Numbered from the stretch's first letter, positions 1 to 8,161 are shown. The stretch: 23,534 nucleotides of DNA from Clostridia bacterium (GCA_900751885.1 CAADTH010000014.1:1-23534), one strand, 5' to 3'. Notes: generated from the letters alone by a model not told the origin. Translations and numbers: made by a program.

Positions 1-2333
1 AGCGGCGCAAGCGCTACCATCAGCTGCATCGCACTCATTGACACAATCGTGAACAGGACCTGAAGCATCGTGAGCTGAATATTGAACATCGTACACATCG
101 CCGTAAGCATCGTAACGATACCCAATATCCCGGTAACTGCGATCAAGAAAATTGCCGAAGTCACCGCCAACATCGTAAATGCCATGACAAGCGGCATCAT
201 TGCGGCAGTAAATGCCAGCATTGGCGCGACAAGCAGTAAAAATGTCGCCGCAAGCGGCACAAGCGCCGCTGAGAACATCAAACACGCTGGTGTAAGCACC
301 ATCATCATGGATGAAATGATACCAAATGCCGCCGCTACCACCGTCGACAATGCCGCCAGCAGCAAAAATTGCGCGGTAATTCCTGTCATAGACAGTAATA
401 GAACAACCGCCGCACCTGCCACCACCGCAAATACTGCGGCGAGCGGCGTCAGTGCCGCTGTAAACAACAAAATAGACGGAAGTACGCCCAGTATCACAAA
501 GGTCAGCGGTGCGAGCGCATTTGCGAATATCTGCGGCAATGGCGCAAGCTGTGTAAAAATTGCAGGAAGCAGAGAAAACGCCGCCACAAATACACCGGGA
601 AGCTCTGAAATCTTGCTAATCAATTGATCGATTGGCTGCAGGGTTGCAATGATTTTCTCCGGCAGTGCATTCAGCTCATTTGACATCTGTGTGACCGCGC
701 CTGTAATCTGCTGTGCCGCCGCATTCATCGAGTCGCCCATACCGCCTGCGGACATTGCCATCGCACTGTTTGCATCCATTGCAATCCCTTGCGCCGCACC
801 AGTTACCTGTGAACCGCCGGCTGTCAGTCCGCTTGCAAAATCAGTGGTCATCCCCTGACCCGCCATCATTGCACCGCCCGACGTCGCGCTGATTCCATCC
901 ATAAATCCGAGATTTGCCGCCTGACCTGCCTGGTTTGTGGTCTGCTGTACCTGACCCGAAAGCCCTGCCGTGCTCTCTGAAAAGCCCTGCGCGATGCCGT
1001 CCCCGGCGCTTTTTCCCGCATCCTTGCCGCCGATTCCGAGCTTGCTTCCTACCCAACTGAAAAATCCGCCGACAGCCTGTGCCACCGACGAAATCACCGC
1101 TCCAATGGCATTGAACGCGTTTCTTACCCCTTCACACTTGTTGTAAAGCAGGACAAACACACCCACAAGCGCCATAATAGCGAGCACAATCCATGTGATT
1201 GGACAGGTCAAAAAGCTGGTGTTTAAGAGATTTTGAGCAACTGTCGCTATCTTTGTCTGTATTGCAGAAATTGCCATCGCGGCTTGATATACAGCAAATG
1301 CCGCCACCAACGCCCCTACAATCGGCAATATTACGTTCATATGGTTTGCCATAAATCCGAATACAGTGCTTACTAAGCTTCCAATACCCATCAGCACCGG
1401 CGCAAGCGCACTTGCAAGTGTGCCTGCAAATTGTATGACCGCCGAACCGATTGTCATAATAGAAGAAAGCACACTGTCTATCGTCTGCTTGAGCTGGGCA
1501 AACGCGCCTTCTCCCATCGGCTGTCCCGTAAGCGCCTGATACAGCATAGCAATGACTTGCGTTGCCATCATGCTGACACCTTCCAAAATCACCCCCATAT
1601 TGCTCACCAGAACGTCACGGATACCCGATAAAATTTGAAGAATTCCGCCCGCGATTGCTGGAAGCACAGTCGGAAGCATGGTCACAAGCGCACTTACCAC
1701 CCGCGGGATAATCTCATTTGCCATCGCAATGATGTTGGGAAGATTCGTCTGAATGGCGGATGTGGCCTGCAGTGCCATAGATTCAAACGCGAATGCAATG
1801 GTATTGATGTCGCCCGGCTGGAATCCATCCGACAGTGCCGAATTGATTGCTCCTCCGAACCCATCGACTATAGAAATTGCACCATTTATAGCAGGCGCAA
1901 AGATACTTCCAATGGATGCCCCTGCCTGCTGAAATGTGCTTTTGAGCTGTGACATCGGTCCGTCGAGCTGTCCTGACATGCTTGCCAGACTAAAAATGCC
2001 GCTTGCTGCCTGTTTTGAAAAAGACCAGATTCCCTTCAATGCACTTCCTGCCTTTGATAAAAGTGCACCAAATGCCGCTACAACCTTCCCCCCTACGGTA
2101 GCTGCCACTTGCATCAGCTTTGAACCCACCTGTCCCAGGGAAGACAGAAATGATGAAAGTGGAGTCTGATTTATTTTTTTGCCTTCGTCCGCTATCTTCG
2201 TCAGCGGACTTGCATCGATTCCCTGAACCGATGCTTTTAGTTTGTTTATTTGACCAGTAATTTTTCCCAAAGGACTATCGTCCAATTGAAAGTCAATTTG
2301 GATAATCTCCTTTTGAATTTCAACCTCAGCCAT
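1..2333 (-). CDS. phage tail tape measure protein, 3' end outside window
   Basis: The reading frame is open from the ATG at 2333 to base 1, giving at least 777 residues; the stop lies beyond the left edge. The protein begins MAEVEIQKEIIQIDFQLDD and follows a strong AAGGAGG site. It is rich in Ala, Gly, Met, Ser and hydrophobic residues, with a membrane-like stretch near residues 374-400 (ITWIVLAIMALVGVFVLLY) and a very hydrophobic, low-complexity part from about residue 560 onward. That composition, the great length and the position directly after the tail-assembly chaperone are typical of tape measure proteins, which set tail length and later leave the tail with the DNA. Family membership is inferred from composition and gene order, not from a specific motif. 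Confidence 0.9.
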   Translation of the reverse strand, partial: MAEVEIQKEIIQIDFQLDDSPLGKITGQINKLKASVQGIDASPLTKIADEGKKINQTPLSSFLSSLGQVGSKLMQVAATVGGKVVAAFGALLSKAGSALKGIWSFSKQAASGIFSLASMSGQLDGPMSQLKSTFQQAGASIGSIFAPAINGAISIVDGFGGAINSALSDGFQPGDINTIAFAFESMALQATSAIQTNLPNIIAMANEIIPRVVSALVTMLPTVLPAIAGGILQILSGIRDVLVSNMGVILEGVSMMATQVIAMLYQALTGQPMGEGAFAQLKQTIDSVLSSIMTIGSAVIQFAGTLASALAPVLMGIGSLVSTVFGFMANHMNVILPIVGALVAAFAVYQAAMAISAIQTKIATVAQNLLNTSFLTCPITWIVLAIMALVGVFVLLYNKCEGVRNAFNAIGAVISSVAQAVGGFFSWVGSKLGIGGKDAGKSAGDGIAQGFSESTAGLSGQVQQTTNQAGQAANLGFMDGISATSGGAMMAGQGMTTDFASGLTAGGSQVTGAAQGIAMDANSAMAMSAGGMGDSMNAAAQQITGAVTQMSNELNALPEKIIATLQPIDQLISKISELPGVFVAAFSLLPAIFTQLAPLPQIFANALAPLTFVILGVLPSILLFTAALTPLAAVFAVVAGAAVVLLLSMTGITAQFLLLAALSTVVAAAFGIISSMMMVLTPACLMFSAALVPLAATFLLLVAPMLAFTAAMMPLVMAFTMLAVTSAIFLIAVTGILGIVTMLTAMCTMFNIQLTMLQVLFTIVSMSAMQLMVALAP

Positions 2334-2355
2334 ATCTTACCTCCTTTCCAAGAGG

Positions 2356-2622
2356 TTATCTCTTTCTTTTTGCTTGTCTGTTCATCTCCTTGATTGAAAT
2401 ATCGAGTGCAATATTTGCCTCTGTAATTTCCTGCGGCGTCATGTGAAAAAACACATCATCATAAGTAAATCCGCCGGTATCCGATAAGACAAGCCGCCAA
2501 GCCGCCCAATTATTTCTTACTCTTCGAGTCAGCTCTTCCTTCGTCTTTTTTGTTTCGAAAGTCGCCCTGCATGACCTCTCTGGCAAATGTGACCACGTTA
2601 TTGAAATCATCCATGCTGTCAA
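2356..2622 (-). CDS. T-region of tail assembly chaperone (frameshift extension, gpGT-like)
   Basis: This open frame overlaps the end of the upstream chaperone gene (2510-2818) and stops 22 bases before the tape measure start. It has no convincing start signal of its own. The part beyond the overlap (VRNNWAAWRLVLSDTGGF, then FTYDDVFFHMTPQEI and a basic tail) looks like the C-terminal half of two-part tail-assembly chaperones. In most tailed phages this half is made only as a fusion, by programmed ribosomal frameshifting near the end of the first gene. The likely shift point is the six-A run at 2546-2551. The frames here are related by +1 (or -2), not -1. The probable product is the fusion, with first-gene residues 1 to about 91 joined to this frame. 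Confidence 0.7.
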   Translation of the reverse strand: MTAWMISITWSHLPERSCRATFETKKTKEELTRRVRNNWAAWRLVLSDTGGFTYDDVFFHMTPQEITEANIALDISIKEMNRQAKRKR

Positions 2623-2818
2623 AGCTGTCCGGTGTGAGTCCCTTTGGTTCTACAATGACATTGTCAAACAGGTATTTTGCAAGTTTTGTTACACTTGTCG
2701 TATTGGTTCCCTCGATATACGTTTTATCCACCGCCGAAAGCGCCGCGGAAATCCCATTGAATTGCGCTGTATATTCTACTCCGCCAATTGTTTTTTTCAC
2801 AGTGTAAATGTTTGCCAT
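2510..2818 (-). CDS. phage tail assembly chaperone (gpG-like)
   Basis: A 102-residue protein beginning MANIYTVKKTIGGVEYTAQF and ending in a charged KKDEGRADSKSKK tail. Its size, its place between the tail tube and tape measure genes, and the second overlapping frame that extends it all match the G/GT arrangement of tail assembly chaperones. These proteins coat the tape measure while the tube polymerises and are not kept in the virion. A GGAGTAG sequence lies just upstream of the ATG. The assignment rests on gene order and architecture; the sequence itself shows no diagnostic motif. Confidence 0.75.
   Translation of the reverse strand: MANIYTVKKTIGGVEYTAQFNGISAALSAVDKTYIEGTNTTSVTKLAKYLFDNVIVEPKGLTPDSFDSMDDFNNVVTFAREVMQGDFRNKKDEGRADSKSKK
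2545..2560 (-). promoter_or_regulatory. candidate ribosomal frameshift site
   Basis: On the minus strand the sequence reads TTT CGA AAC AAA AAA GAC in the first chaperone frame. The extension frame reads C GAA ACA AAA AAG ACG. A Lys tRNA on the last AAA could move forward one base to AAG, or back two bases onto AAA, and either move enters the extension frame. The -1 frame reaches TGA within a few codons (AGG AAG AGC TGA), so ordinary -1 slippage would not work. Confidence 0.5.
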
Positions 2819-2846
2819 ATGCTTTCTACTCCTTTTTATTCAATAA

Positions 2847-2880
2847 GGCAAAGCGCAGCCGCGCTTTGCCTGCCTTTTTT
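2847..2880 (+). terminator. hairpin with T run, plus-strand orientation
   Basis: A perfect 10-bp stem (GGCAAAGCGC / GCGCTTTGCC) with loop AGCC is followed by TGCCTTTTTT. The T run lies on the plus strand, opposite to the tail genes, so it would stop antisense transcripts rather than the tail operon. On the minus strand the hairpin sits just upstream of the chaperone gene. Confidence 0.55.
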
Positions 2881-2933
2881 GTTACATGTATCTGATATAT
2901 CTTTGTTACTTTATAAGTAACATGTTTGGAGAG

Positions 2934-2977
2934 TGTATCATGTCAGGTAACAATAATCTGTTACTTGACATGATACA
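2934..2977. repeat. long inverted repeat between tube and chaperone genes
   Basis: Arms of 18 bases (TGTATCATGTCAGGTAAC and GTTACTTGACATGATACA) pair with one G-U-type mismatch around the 8-base loop AATAATCT. A smaller dyad (GTTACT-TTATA-AGTAAC, 2905-2921) lies next to it, and the word GTTAC/GTAAC occurs five times in 2881-2965. The structure follows the tube stop codon closely and could trim transcription after the abundant structural genes. Confidence 0.7.
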
Positions 2978-2988
2978 TTGCCTTTGTT

Positions 2989-3390
2989 TTACGCAATTGC
3001 TTCGACTACATAGTCAAATACGCTGAATTCGAATTCCATGTCCTCAGCCTCTGCGCCTCTCGCCATTTCCGGATAATTTTTTAAGTTTGCAAGTGTACCT
3101 CCGAAACGCTCACCCAGCGCCTTATTGGTAATCCACAGTGGAAATGGTTCTTTTTTCTTCGCCAAATCCAGCAGATGCTTTTTTTGAGGACTTGTCGGCT
3201 GAATCGTGATGGTGACAGTTCCAACTGTATTGTTGGTCACACTCTTTACGATATCACCCTGTGCGCCGACAATCGGCTCGAAAAATTCCTCGTCCTTTTC
3301 ACCGGATACCATATCCTCTCCAAGTCCTGTGATAAATACATTATCTACTACCACCGTACAGTCTTTTGCATCATATGTCGTCATATTCAT
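2989..3390 (-). CDS. phage tail tube protein (Phage_tube_2 / DUF3277-like)
   Basis: A 133-residue protein starting MNMTTYDAKDCTVVVDNVFI, with the stretch ITGLGEDMVSGEKDEEFFEP and a region VGTVTITIQPTSPQKKHLLD. This pattern, a short beta-rich protein with a T-V-T-I-T-I-Q-P strand directly downstream of a contractile sheath gene, fits the tube family of myovirus-like phages. The tube is the inner channel of the contractile tail. An AAAGAAGGGGGAAAATAAG sequence upstream supplies the ribosome-binding site. It lies 17 bases after the sheath stop, consistent with one late transcript. Confidence 0.8.
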   Translation of the reverse strand: MNMTTYDAKDCTVVVDNVFITGLGEDMVSGEKDEEFFEPIVGAQGDIVKSVTNNTVGTVTITIQPTSPQKKHLLDLAKKKEPFPLWITNKALGERFGGTLANLKNYPEMARGAEAEDMEFEFSVFDYVVEAIA

Positions 3391-3407
3391 CTTATTTTCC
3401 CCCTTCT

Positions 3408-4382
3408 TTAAATTGCGATTTCGCCGTTGATTTGTACTTCATGCACTGCACCTGCAAGCGTAAATTTGAACCGCCCGCCCACATATTTACGGATTGCGCG
3501 GTCCTCCTCTGAAGTCTCCTCGCGCAGTGCATAGTCTACCTCATACATTGCATTGCCGTCCGCATCCGTCGCAATCATGCCCTTGCTGTATGCGTCCATC
3601 ATCACATTCACTGCCACACTCTCGAGCATTGCGATTCCATTATTGTCGTATGGAATCTTGCCGACGTTGTTGAGCGCTTTTTGTGTCCGATTTTCTAAGT
3701 TTGTGATGATATAGTCTTCGCTGTCGATGATATCGATGTACTCATCTGCCAAAACCTTGCCCTCACTTGTGACATTGTCTCCTGCTTTTGTGACAAATGT
3801 GATTCCCTTTGCACTTGTAACCGCATCTACATCTATATCCGTCATTGGCTCAATTCCATTTAAGATTAGGTTCTTATAGGTAAAGCTGCCAACCTCGCGT
3901 CCTGCCGCTTCTCCTACAAGTGCTGCGACTGCAACCGGGTCTTTGTGCACGAATCCGATTGTCCGTTTTCCTTCTCCAAGCGCAGAGAGCTCTGCCGCTG
4001 TTTCAACTGTAGCAAAGTACATCTTGTCCTTTGTCGCCTCAATCCAGGAAGCAATATCTGCTTTCGACTGTTCTTCCGGAAGTTCGCCGACCACGACAAG
4101 TTGTCTCCAAGCCTCGCCTGCCACCTTCTGCAACCCCGCTGTGGCATTGGTTGCTGTGCACACCAAAACCTTTTCCGGTGGATTGTTCTGGGAAAGCATC
4201 AGCTGTGCCGCCTTGTATGTATCTGTTCCTTGTGCATATCCAGCGGTAACGATATCCTCTATTGTCTTACATTCTGTACATGCTTTTTCTTCCGCGCCAA
4301 CGGACAAAATCAGCGGATTTCCAAACGCTGTTTTTCCAAGCGGTTTGTTCAAATCAATTTTTACCTTTACATCAAGTCCCAT
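3408..4382 (-). CDS. phage contractile tail sheath protein (DUF3383-like)
   Basis: A 324-residue protein when started at MGLDVKVKIDLN. A further ATG at 4412 is in frame, but the AAGGAGGG site lies between the two, 7-8 bases before 4382, so 4382 is the better start. Internal stretches such as TYKAAQLMLSQNNPPEKVLV, GFVHKDPVAVAALVGEAAG and a C-terminus with ALREETSEEDRAIRKYVGG fit the DUF3383 sheath family. The sheath surrounds the tube and contracts to drive it into the target cell. The frame is uninterrupted. The tube follows and the neck terminator precedes it. Confidence 0.85.
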   Translation of the reverse strand: MGLDVKVKIDLNKPLGKTAFGNPLILSVGAEEKACTECKTIEDIVTAGYAQGTDTYKAAQLMLSQNNPPEKVLVCTATNATAGLQKVAGEAWRQLVVVGELPEEQSKADIASWIEATKDKMYFATVETAAELSALGEGKRTIGFVHKDPVAVAALVGEAAGREVGSFTYKNLILNGIEPMTDIDVDAVTSAKGITFVTKAGDNVTSEGKVLADEYIDIIDSEDYIITNLENRTQKALNNVGKIPYDNNGIAMLESVAVNVMMDAYSKGMIATDADGNAMYEVDYALREETSEEDRAIRKYVGGRFKFTLAGAVHEVQINGEIAI

Positions 4383-4395
4383 GTTAAGACCCTCC

Positions 4396-4878
4396 TTATT
4401 TGTTGTTTTCATACGTTATCTCTGCTGTTTCAATGATTCCCGTCTGCACAGCATCATTTTCCAATTCACTTGTAACCTGAAACACTACATCGAATCCATA
4501 GCGGTATCCGTCTGTGCCTGCTTCTGTGTCCAAATTGGAAACCTTCGTAACAGACTTTACGATGACATGGTGGTCCCCAAGATATATCCTTCCTGCAAAG
4601 TCCAGCCAGTCGTACGCCCTGATTGCAAGCTCCATCGCCTGTTGTATATTGTCCGCCCAGATCGTCACCGCCCATGTTTGCGTAAGTGGTTTTCTTATTT
4701 TCCCATCATCATACCTGCCCCATGTTTCTTTATTTTCATTGATTAAATTTGTGACGGTATACGATACGTACGGACGTGCAGGCGCCTCACCTGTCTGATG
4801 GGCGCAGATGACCGAAACCTCCAGGTAGTCACTGAGTCCTGTCACCACCGTGTTTTGAAGCGTTGTCATATCAATCAT
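4396..4878 (-). CDS. phage neck/tail terminator protein (gp12-like)
   Basis: A 160-residue protein beginning MIDMTTLQNTVVTGLSDYLE after a good AAGGAGG site. It contains RPYVSYTVTNLI, a Trp-rich centre (TWAVTIWADNIQQAMELAIR) and DTEAGTDGYRYGFDVVFQVT. This arrangement is that of the neck-terminator proteins (LIC_12616-like) found just upstream of DUF3383 sheath genes, which cap the tail and join it to the head. Its ATG overlaps the TGA of an open stretch continuing in the frame of the preceding gene (4877-5003), which looks like a gene remnant. Confidence 0.7.
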   Translation of the reverse strand: MIDMTTLQNTVVTGLSDYLEVSVICAHQTGEAPARPYVSYTVTNLINENKETWGRYDDGKIRKPLTQTWAVTIWADNIQQAMELAIRAYDWLDFAGRIYLGDHHVIVKSVTKVSNLDTEAGTDGYRYGFDVVFQVTSELENDAVQTGIIETAEITYENNK

Positions 4879-5003
4879 GTGTTTCCTCCTTCGCCTACAT
4901 ACCTTTTTACATCATGTTGTGTATGCCGTATGCCCTTTTCATCCATCTGGGAGTGTGCCTTTTCTTCTGTTTTCTGCATGTTGTTGATAGCACCTTGCGG
5001 AAA
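4877..5003 (-). pseudogene. possible 3' remnant of a lost head/connector gene
   Basis: Directly after the TAG of the scaffold-like gene, the same frame stays open for 41 codons and ends at a TGA that overlaps the ATG of the neck terminator (ATGA). The readable peptide includes INNMQKTEEKAHSQMDEKG and DVKRYVGEGGNT. A stop-start overlap of this kind normally joins two real neighbouring genes, so this is probably the tail end of a gene whose 5' part was deleted. It could also be a separate 33-residue ORF starting at the internal ATG, but that ATG has no clear ribosome site. Confidence 0.4.
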
Positions 5004-5489
5004 CTACTCTGAAAAAAGCTGTAATACATTGCGAAAAGACGCCACCTTTTTGTCTATCTCGTCTTCGGTATCTCCCAAGACAAACTCCACGATTTCAAGC
5101 GCACGCTCACTGCCATCGTCCATCCCTGCCTTCTTGATGGCGCGAATGGCATACAAGCAGTGCTCTCTCTCTTTGAGTAGTCCTTCAAGCTCCGTGATTC
5201 TGCGCTTTTTTTCGGAAAGCTCTGCTTTGCAATTGTTCTCCTGAGATTCTTTTTCACGCCGCAGCATATCAAGTTCTCTTGAAAGCTCCGCCTTCTGCTT
5301 GCCGAGCTTGCTCGTGATTTTATCCACCCTCTGTTGGATGACTTTTTCCAAAGCGGCTGTGTTGCAATTGGAAGACAGTCCTATGTCTTTCAGAATCTCA
5401 CAGTCCTGCTTTTTCTGAACCGGCGAAGTTTGTGTACACGATTTGATTTGTGCACACTCTGACCGCACGTTTGATGCTTCCTTACCCAT
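5004..5489 (-). CDS. coiled-coil protein, probable phage capsid scaffold (DUF4355-like)
   Basis: A 161-residue protein when started at MGKEASNVRSEC, which follows TAAGGAGGATGAC. An upstream ATG in the same frame has no such signal. Residues from about 55 to 125 form a long charged coiled coil (LGKQKAELSRELDMLRREKE), followed by a short C-terminal domain (GSERALEIVEFVLGDTEDEI). This layout is that of the DUF4355 scaffolds, which guide assembly of the capsid shell and usually precede the major capsid gene. No capsid gene follows here; the next complete gene is the neck terminator. The N-terminus has several Cys residues, which is less usual. It could also be an unrelated coiled-coil protein. 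Confidence 0.55.
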   Translation of the reverse strand: MGKEASNVRSECAQIKSCTQTSPVQKKQDCEILKDIGLSSNCNTAALEKVIQQRVDKITSKLGKQKAELSRELDMLRREKESQENNCKAELSEKKRRITELEGLLKEREHCLYAIRAIKKAGMDDGSERALEIVEFVLGDTEDEIDKKVASFRNVLQLFSE

Positions 5490-5552
5490 GTCATCCTCCT
5501 TACAACCATATAGATTATAATTTGCCACCGTATAGATAGCGCATCTATGTGA

Positions 5553-5577
5553 AAAACGTACCCATAGGCTACGTTTT
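5553..5577. terminator. short hairpin between zinc-ribbon and scaffold-like genes
   Basis: Arms AAAACGTA and TACGTTTT pair over 8 bp around a 9-base loop, with T-rich ends on both strands. A second small dyad (ATAGAT-AGCGC-ATCTAT, 5532-5548) lies beside it. It could weaken read-through from the early genes. Confidence 0.35.
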
Positions 5578-5631
5578 TTCCCACATTTTTGCGAGACGTC
5601 CATCTCTCGCCAAAAGCCATACATGCCTGTC

Positions 5632-5778
5632 TCATTTTCTGCGGACTCGTTTTTGTCTCTTTGTAATAGACCCCATCACGCCTCGGTCAAACAACACCTT
5701 CCCGTCATACGTCCGCGTGAGTCCGCAGTTTTTACAGACACAAACATCGTGAATCTTTACCCATTGATGATGGCACAT
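5632..5778 (-). CDS. small zinc-ribbon-like protein
   Basis: A 48-residue protein, MCHHQWVKIHDVCVCKNCGL followed by a basic tail ending KRQKRVRRK. The Cys/His cluster (C2, H3, H4, C13, C15, C18) suggests a small zinc site. The upstream AAGGGTGAG gives a modest ribosome site at 5778. The frame is open further, to an ATG at 5934, which would give 100 residues, but that start has a poor signal. Similar mini zinc-ribbon proteins are common in phage accessory gene sets; no role can be given. Confidence 0.45.
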   Translation of the reverse strand: MCHHQWVKIHDVCVCKNCGLTRTYDGKVLFDRGVMGSITKRQKRVRRK

Positions 5779-6207
5779 CGTCTCACCCTTTTTTCTGGAT
5801 ATGCGCTGACCGCATTCTTCTTTGCTGTCTTTGTCTGATTCTGCTTTACAAAAATTCGCTCTTATCGGGATTCCTATTCTGTTTTTGTATTGCCTAACCG
5901 GCTTGGTTTTAGGAACGATAAAAACGAATTGCATACCTAAACATTTTCATGATAAGTAAACTGTGCAAAACCATTTTGCAGCATAAGGAGAGCGAATTGC
6001 ATGTCTACAGCTACCCGGTGCCGGGTTTCCTTTTTCCTGTCCCTCTTCGCATCTCCTAAAATTATATTTTGTGGTCTTTTCAAAATCAAAACAGCCGGCT
6101 TCTCTCAGCTTATATCGACAGACAAAAGAATTTGTTTCCTGACTGCTTGTCTTTTAAATTTCCACTGTACCCATTATACCCCTTGATTTTTTCCCAAAGT
6201 GACACAC

Positions 6208-6702
6208 CTAAAAATAATTTAATTTTTTTGCCACGAGATATGCAAACTCACACCGGTAGCGGTTCCATGTCCTCCTGCACGGCGCCATATCCTTATCGGG
6301 ATTACTTCGGTATCTGCAAAACACCTCATATTCCATGAACGCCTGATAGGGATCGAACGCTTCCCCCATACAGGTAATATGGTATTTATCCGCAAGCGTC
6401 TTTATCGTTTCCTCCACCGCCATTATTTGCTCATTGACTGTATATAGAACGAGCGCCTTTTTCTCGGTTGGATTCGACGTCTTATTTCCCCTTGGCTGTC
6501 CGTCCGGTACCGGGGATGCGGCATAGAGAATTTCCTCCCTGCGTTTTTTCAAGACCGGATATCCCCGTATCATATAATAAATCTGCATATAAATATCGTG
6601 CTCAATATAGTATGGATTTGCTTTCTTCGCCTGATAATTCCTCGCCAATACCAACGCCCCCGTCCCGTGAAAATTTTTCTTTTCTAATGCCTGGTCTTTC
6701 AA
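6208..6702 (-). CDS. conserved phage protein, possible late-gene regulator
   Basis: A frame of up to 164 residues. The body contains LARNYQAKKANPYYIEHDIY, YYMIRGYPVLKKRREEIL and a C-terminal part with YQAFMEYEVFCRYRSNPD and CRRTWNRYRCEFAYLVAKKL. It is the last gene after the replication genes and before the late genes, where Firmicutes prophages often place an ArpU-like late transcription regulator. I do not recognise a definite family. Only a TTG start at 6702 is available and no clear ribosome site precedes it, so either the start is wrong or the 5' end has been altered. It could be a DNA-binding protein of another kind. Confidence 0.55.
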   Translation of the reverse strand: MKDQALEKKNFHGTGALVLARNYQAKKANPYYIEHDIYMQIYYMIRGYPVLKKRREEILYAASPVPDGQPRGNKTSNPTEKKALVLYTVNEQIMAVEETIKTLADKYHITCMGEAFDPYQAFMEYEVFCRYRSNPDKDMAPCRRTWNRYRCEFAYLVAKKLNYF

Positions 6703-6749
6703 AAGATGTGACTTTTGTTTTTGCGCAAATCATTTTAGCATTCTTTCTC

Positions 6750-7334
6750 CTAGTTACATGGTTCATCCATCTCCTTTGACTGCTCCTTTTCCCCCTCCTC
6801 TAACTTTCCCACCTGATCCGACACCTTGTGGATATAGTCCTTCACGTTTTCCGGAAGCGTCTGATACTCCCTGTCGCTTGCCTTCTTTGCCCTGTAATTC
6901 CTTTGAAAATTTGAGCTGATGACAGTGTCAAGCTCCCCTGCGCCCGTTGCCGCCCACGCTCTGAGCACCTCACACCCTCCCACCGCCCGCTGAATGAGAG
7001 GCGGCAGCTTTGCAAACTCCTCTGCCGCATTGTATGTACTGTTGCACACCGCTTTTCTAACCTTTGCCCATGCTTGTCCTTCCGTCATATCCTCCTCCGG
7101 CTGTGCGCTGATTAGGCGAATTTTCTCCCTCACATCTGAAATTGCTGGCGGATAAGGACTTGCGGCAATCAGCGCTTTTACGGCGTTTGATACCAGCGTA
7201 TAGCTGTATTCTGCCAGCATGTCCCACCACAGCGTCACTGCCTGAGATAACTCTTCCGTTGACTTGTCGCTGTAATAATGGGGATAGGCAACCTTCAAAA
7301 TTGCCATCACCTTTATCGTCTCTTCCCGCGTCAA
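6750..7334 (-). CDS. replicative helicase loader-like protein
   Basis: A 194-residue protein from a TTG at 7334 that overlaps the stop of the upstream gene by four bases (TTGA), with GAGGAGGG about ten bases before it. The N-terminal part (MTREETIKVMAILKVAYPHY, then WWDMLAEYSYTLVSNAVKAL and SPYPPAISDVREKI) matches the pattern of phage helicase loaders of the G39P type, which deliver the replicative helicase to the origin. The C-terminal half is helical and charged. The overlap implies translational coupling with the replication protein upstream. Confidence 0.65.
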   Translation of the reverse strand: MTREETIKVMAILKVAYPHYYSDKSTEELSQAVTLWWDMLAEYSYTLVSNAVKALIAASPYPPAISDVREKIRLISAQPEEDMTEGQAWAKVRKAVCNSTYNAAEEFAKLPPLIQRAVGGCEVLRAWAATGAGELDTVISSNFQRNYRAKKASDREYQTLPENVKDYIHKVSDQVGKLEEGEKEQSKEMDEPCN

Positions 7335-8146
7335 AATAGATTTCCCTCCTCATCACTTAGCATTTGTAAAAATGGATTGCTTTCAGGTGTTGTACGCGAG
7401 CGCTTCACCCTGTCCCAGATGATTCCCTTCCATCCATTTGCCATGCACTCATCAATCAGTTCTATCACCGCATCCTCGCCGTTTTCCTGTTTTTTCTTCT
7501 CTATCATCTTCACTAGGTTTTTTATCCCTGTCTCTGTATACTCGTCCTTTTGCTCCTGTTTATATCTAACCCATTCCTGCACCTTTTGCTTCAATGCTTC
7601 GGAAACTTCCATCCCCAAAACGAAATTGCTTTGCTTTTGTTTCCTCTTCTCTGTTTTTCTTTTCTCTTCTTTTCTTTGATTCAGATTGTCCGCAGTTTTT
7701 TCATTTTTGTCTTCATTCTCCGATAAAATGTTGACATTCGGATAATGGAGCGCATCATTAAATAAGAGGTACTCCCCCCTGACATCCACCCGTTTGCGGC
7801 GGCTCACTGCCGCAAAATACCTCTTTTGAATCCCGCGGGATGTCAAAATATGATAGGTGTCATACAGTATTCTGTCAAAAATACCTCTCCGAAGTGCCGC
7901 TCCCACTATTTCAGACACGGTATTGTCACCCGGCGAAAATCCTAACCGTTTGCCGAACAGCAATACAACGTCCTTTGTCCATTCACAGTAGTAACCAAAC
8001 CCTCCATATATCCTCTGGTACAGCTTGACGACTACCGCAAACCCAATGAGCCCAAACTCTGCTTCAATCAAGTCAAATTTATCATCTAAATATACATCGA
8101 AAGGGAAGTATGGTATTCCTTCGTTCATCCTCTTCCCCCACATCAC
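7331..8146 (-). CDS. phage replication protein with Lin1244/Lin1753-like N-terminal domain (DUF4373)
   Basis: Up to 271 residues. Near the N-terminus, GIPYFPFDVYLDDKFDLIEA and EFGLIGFAVVVKLYQRIYGG followed by GYYCEW are typical of the DUF4373 domain of phage replication-initiation proteins. A charged Lys/Glu linker follows near residues 150-170, and then a DnaD-like C-terminal region (ENGEDAVIELIDECMANGWK, then GIIWDRVK). Two starts are possible: ATG at 8146, and ATG at 8128 (MNEGIPYF), which has GGGGGAAGAGG just before it. The 8128 start fits the family better. It probably works with the adjacent helicase loader to start phage DNA replication. Confidence 0.75.
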   Translation of the reverse strand: MMWGKRMNEGIPYFPFDVYLDDKFDLIEAEFGLIGFAVVVKLYQRIYGGFGYYCEWTKDVVLLFGKRLGFSPGDNTVSEIVGAALRRGIFDRILYDTYHILTSRGIQKRYFAAVSRRKRVDVRGEYLLFNDALHYPNVNILSENEDKNEKTADNLNQRKEEKRKTEKRKQKQSNFVLGMEVSEALKQKVQEWVRYKQEQKDEYTETGIKNLVKMIEKKKQENGEDAVIELIDECMANGWKGIIWDRVKRSRTTPESNPFLQMLSDEEGNLF

Positions 8147-8161
8147 TAATTTTCTTTAAGC

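Noticed and set aside
82..858. Plus-strand frames of Ala/Asn-rich composition at the left edge
   Set aside because: They are antisense to the tape measure gene, which has a strong ribosome site and a 777-codon open frame.
3943..4746. 267-codon plus-strand frame
   Set aside because: It is antisense to the sheath and neck terminator genes and has no start signal.
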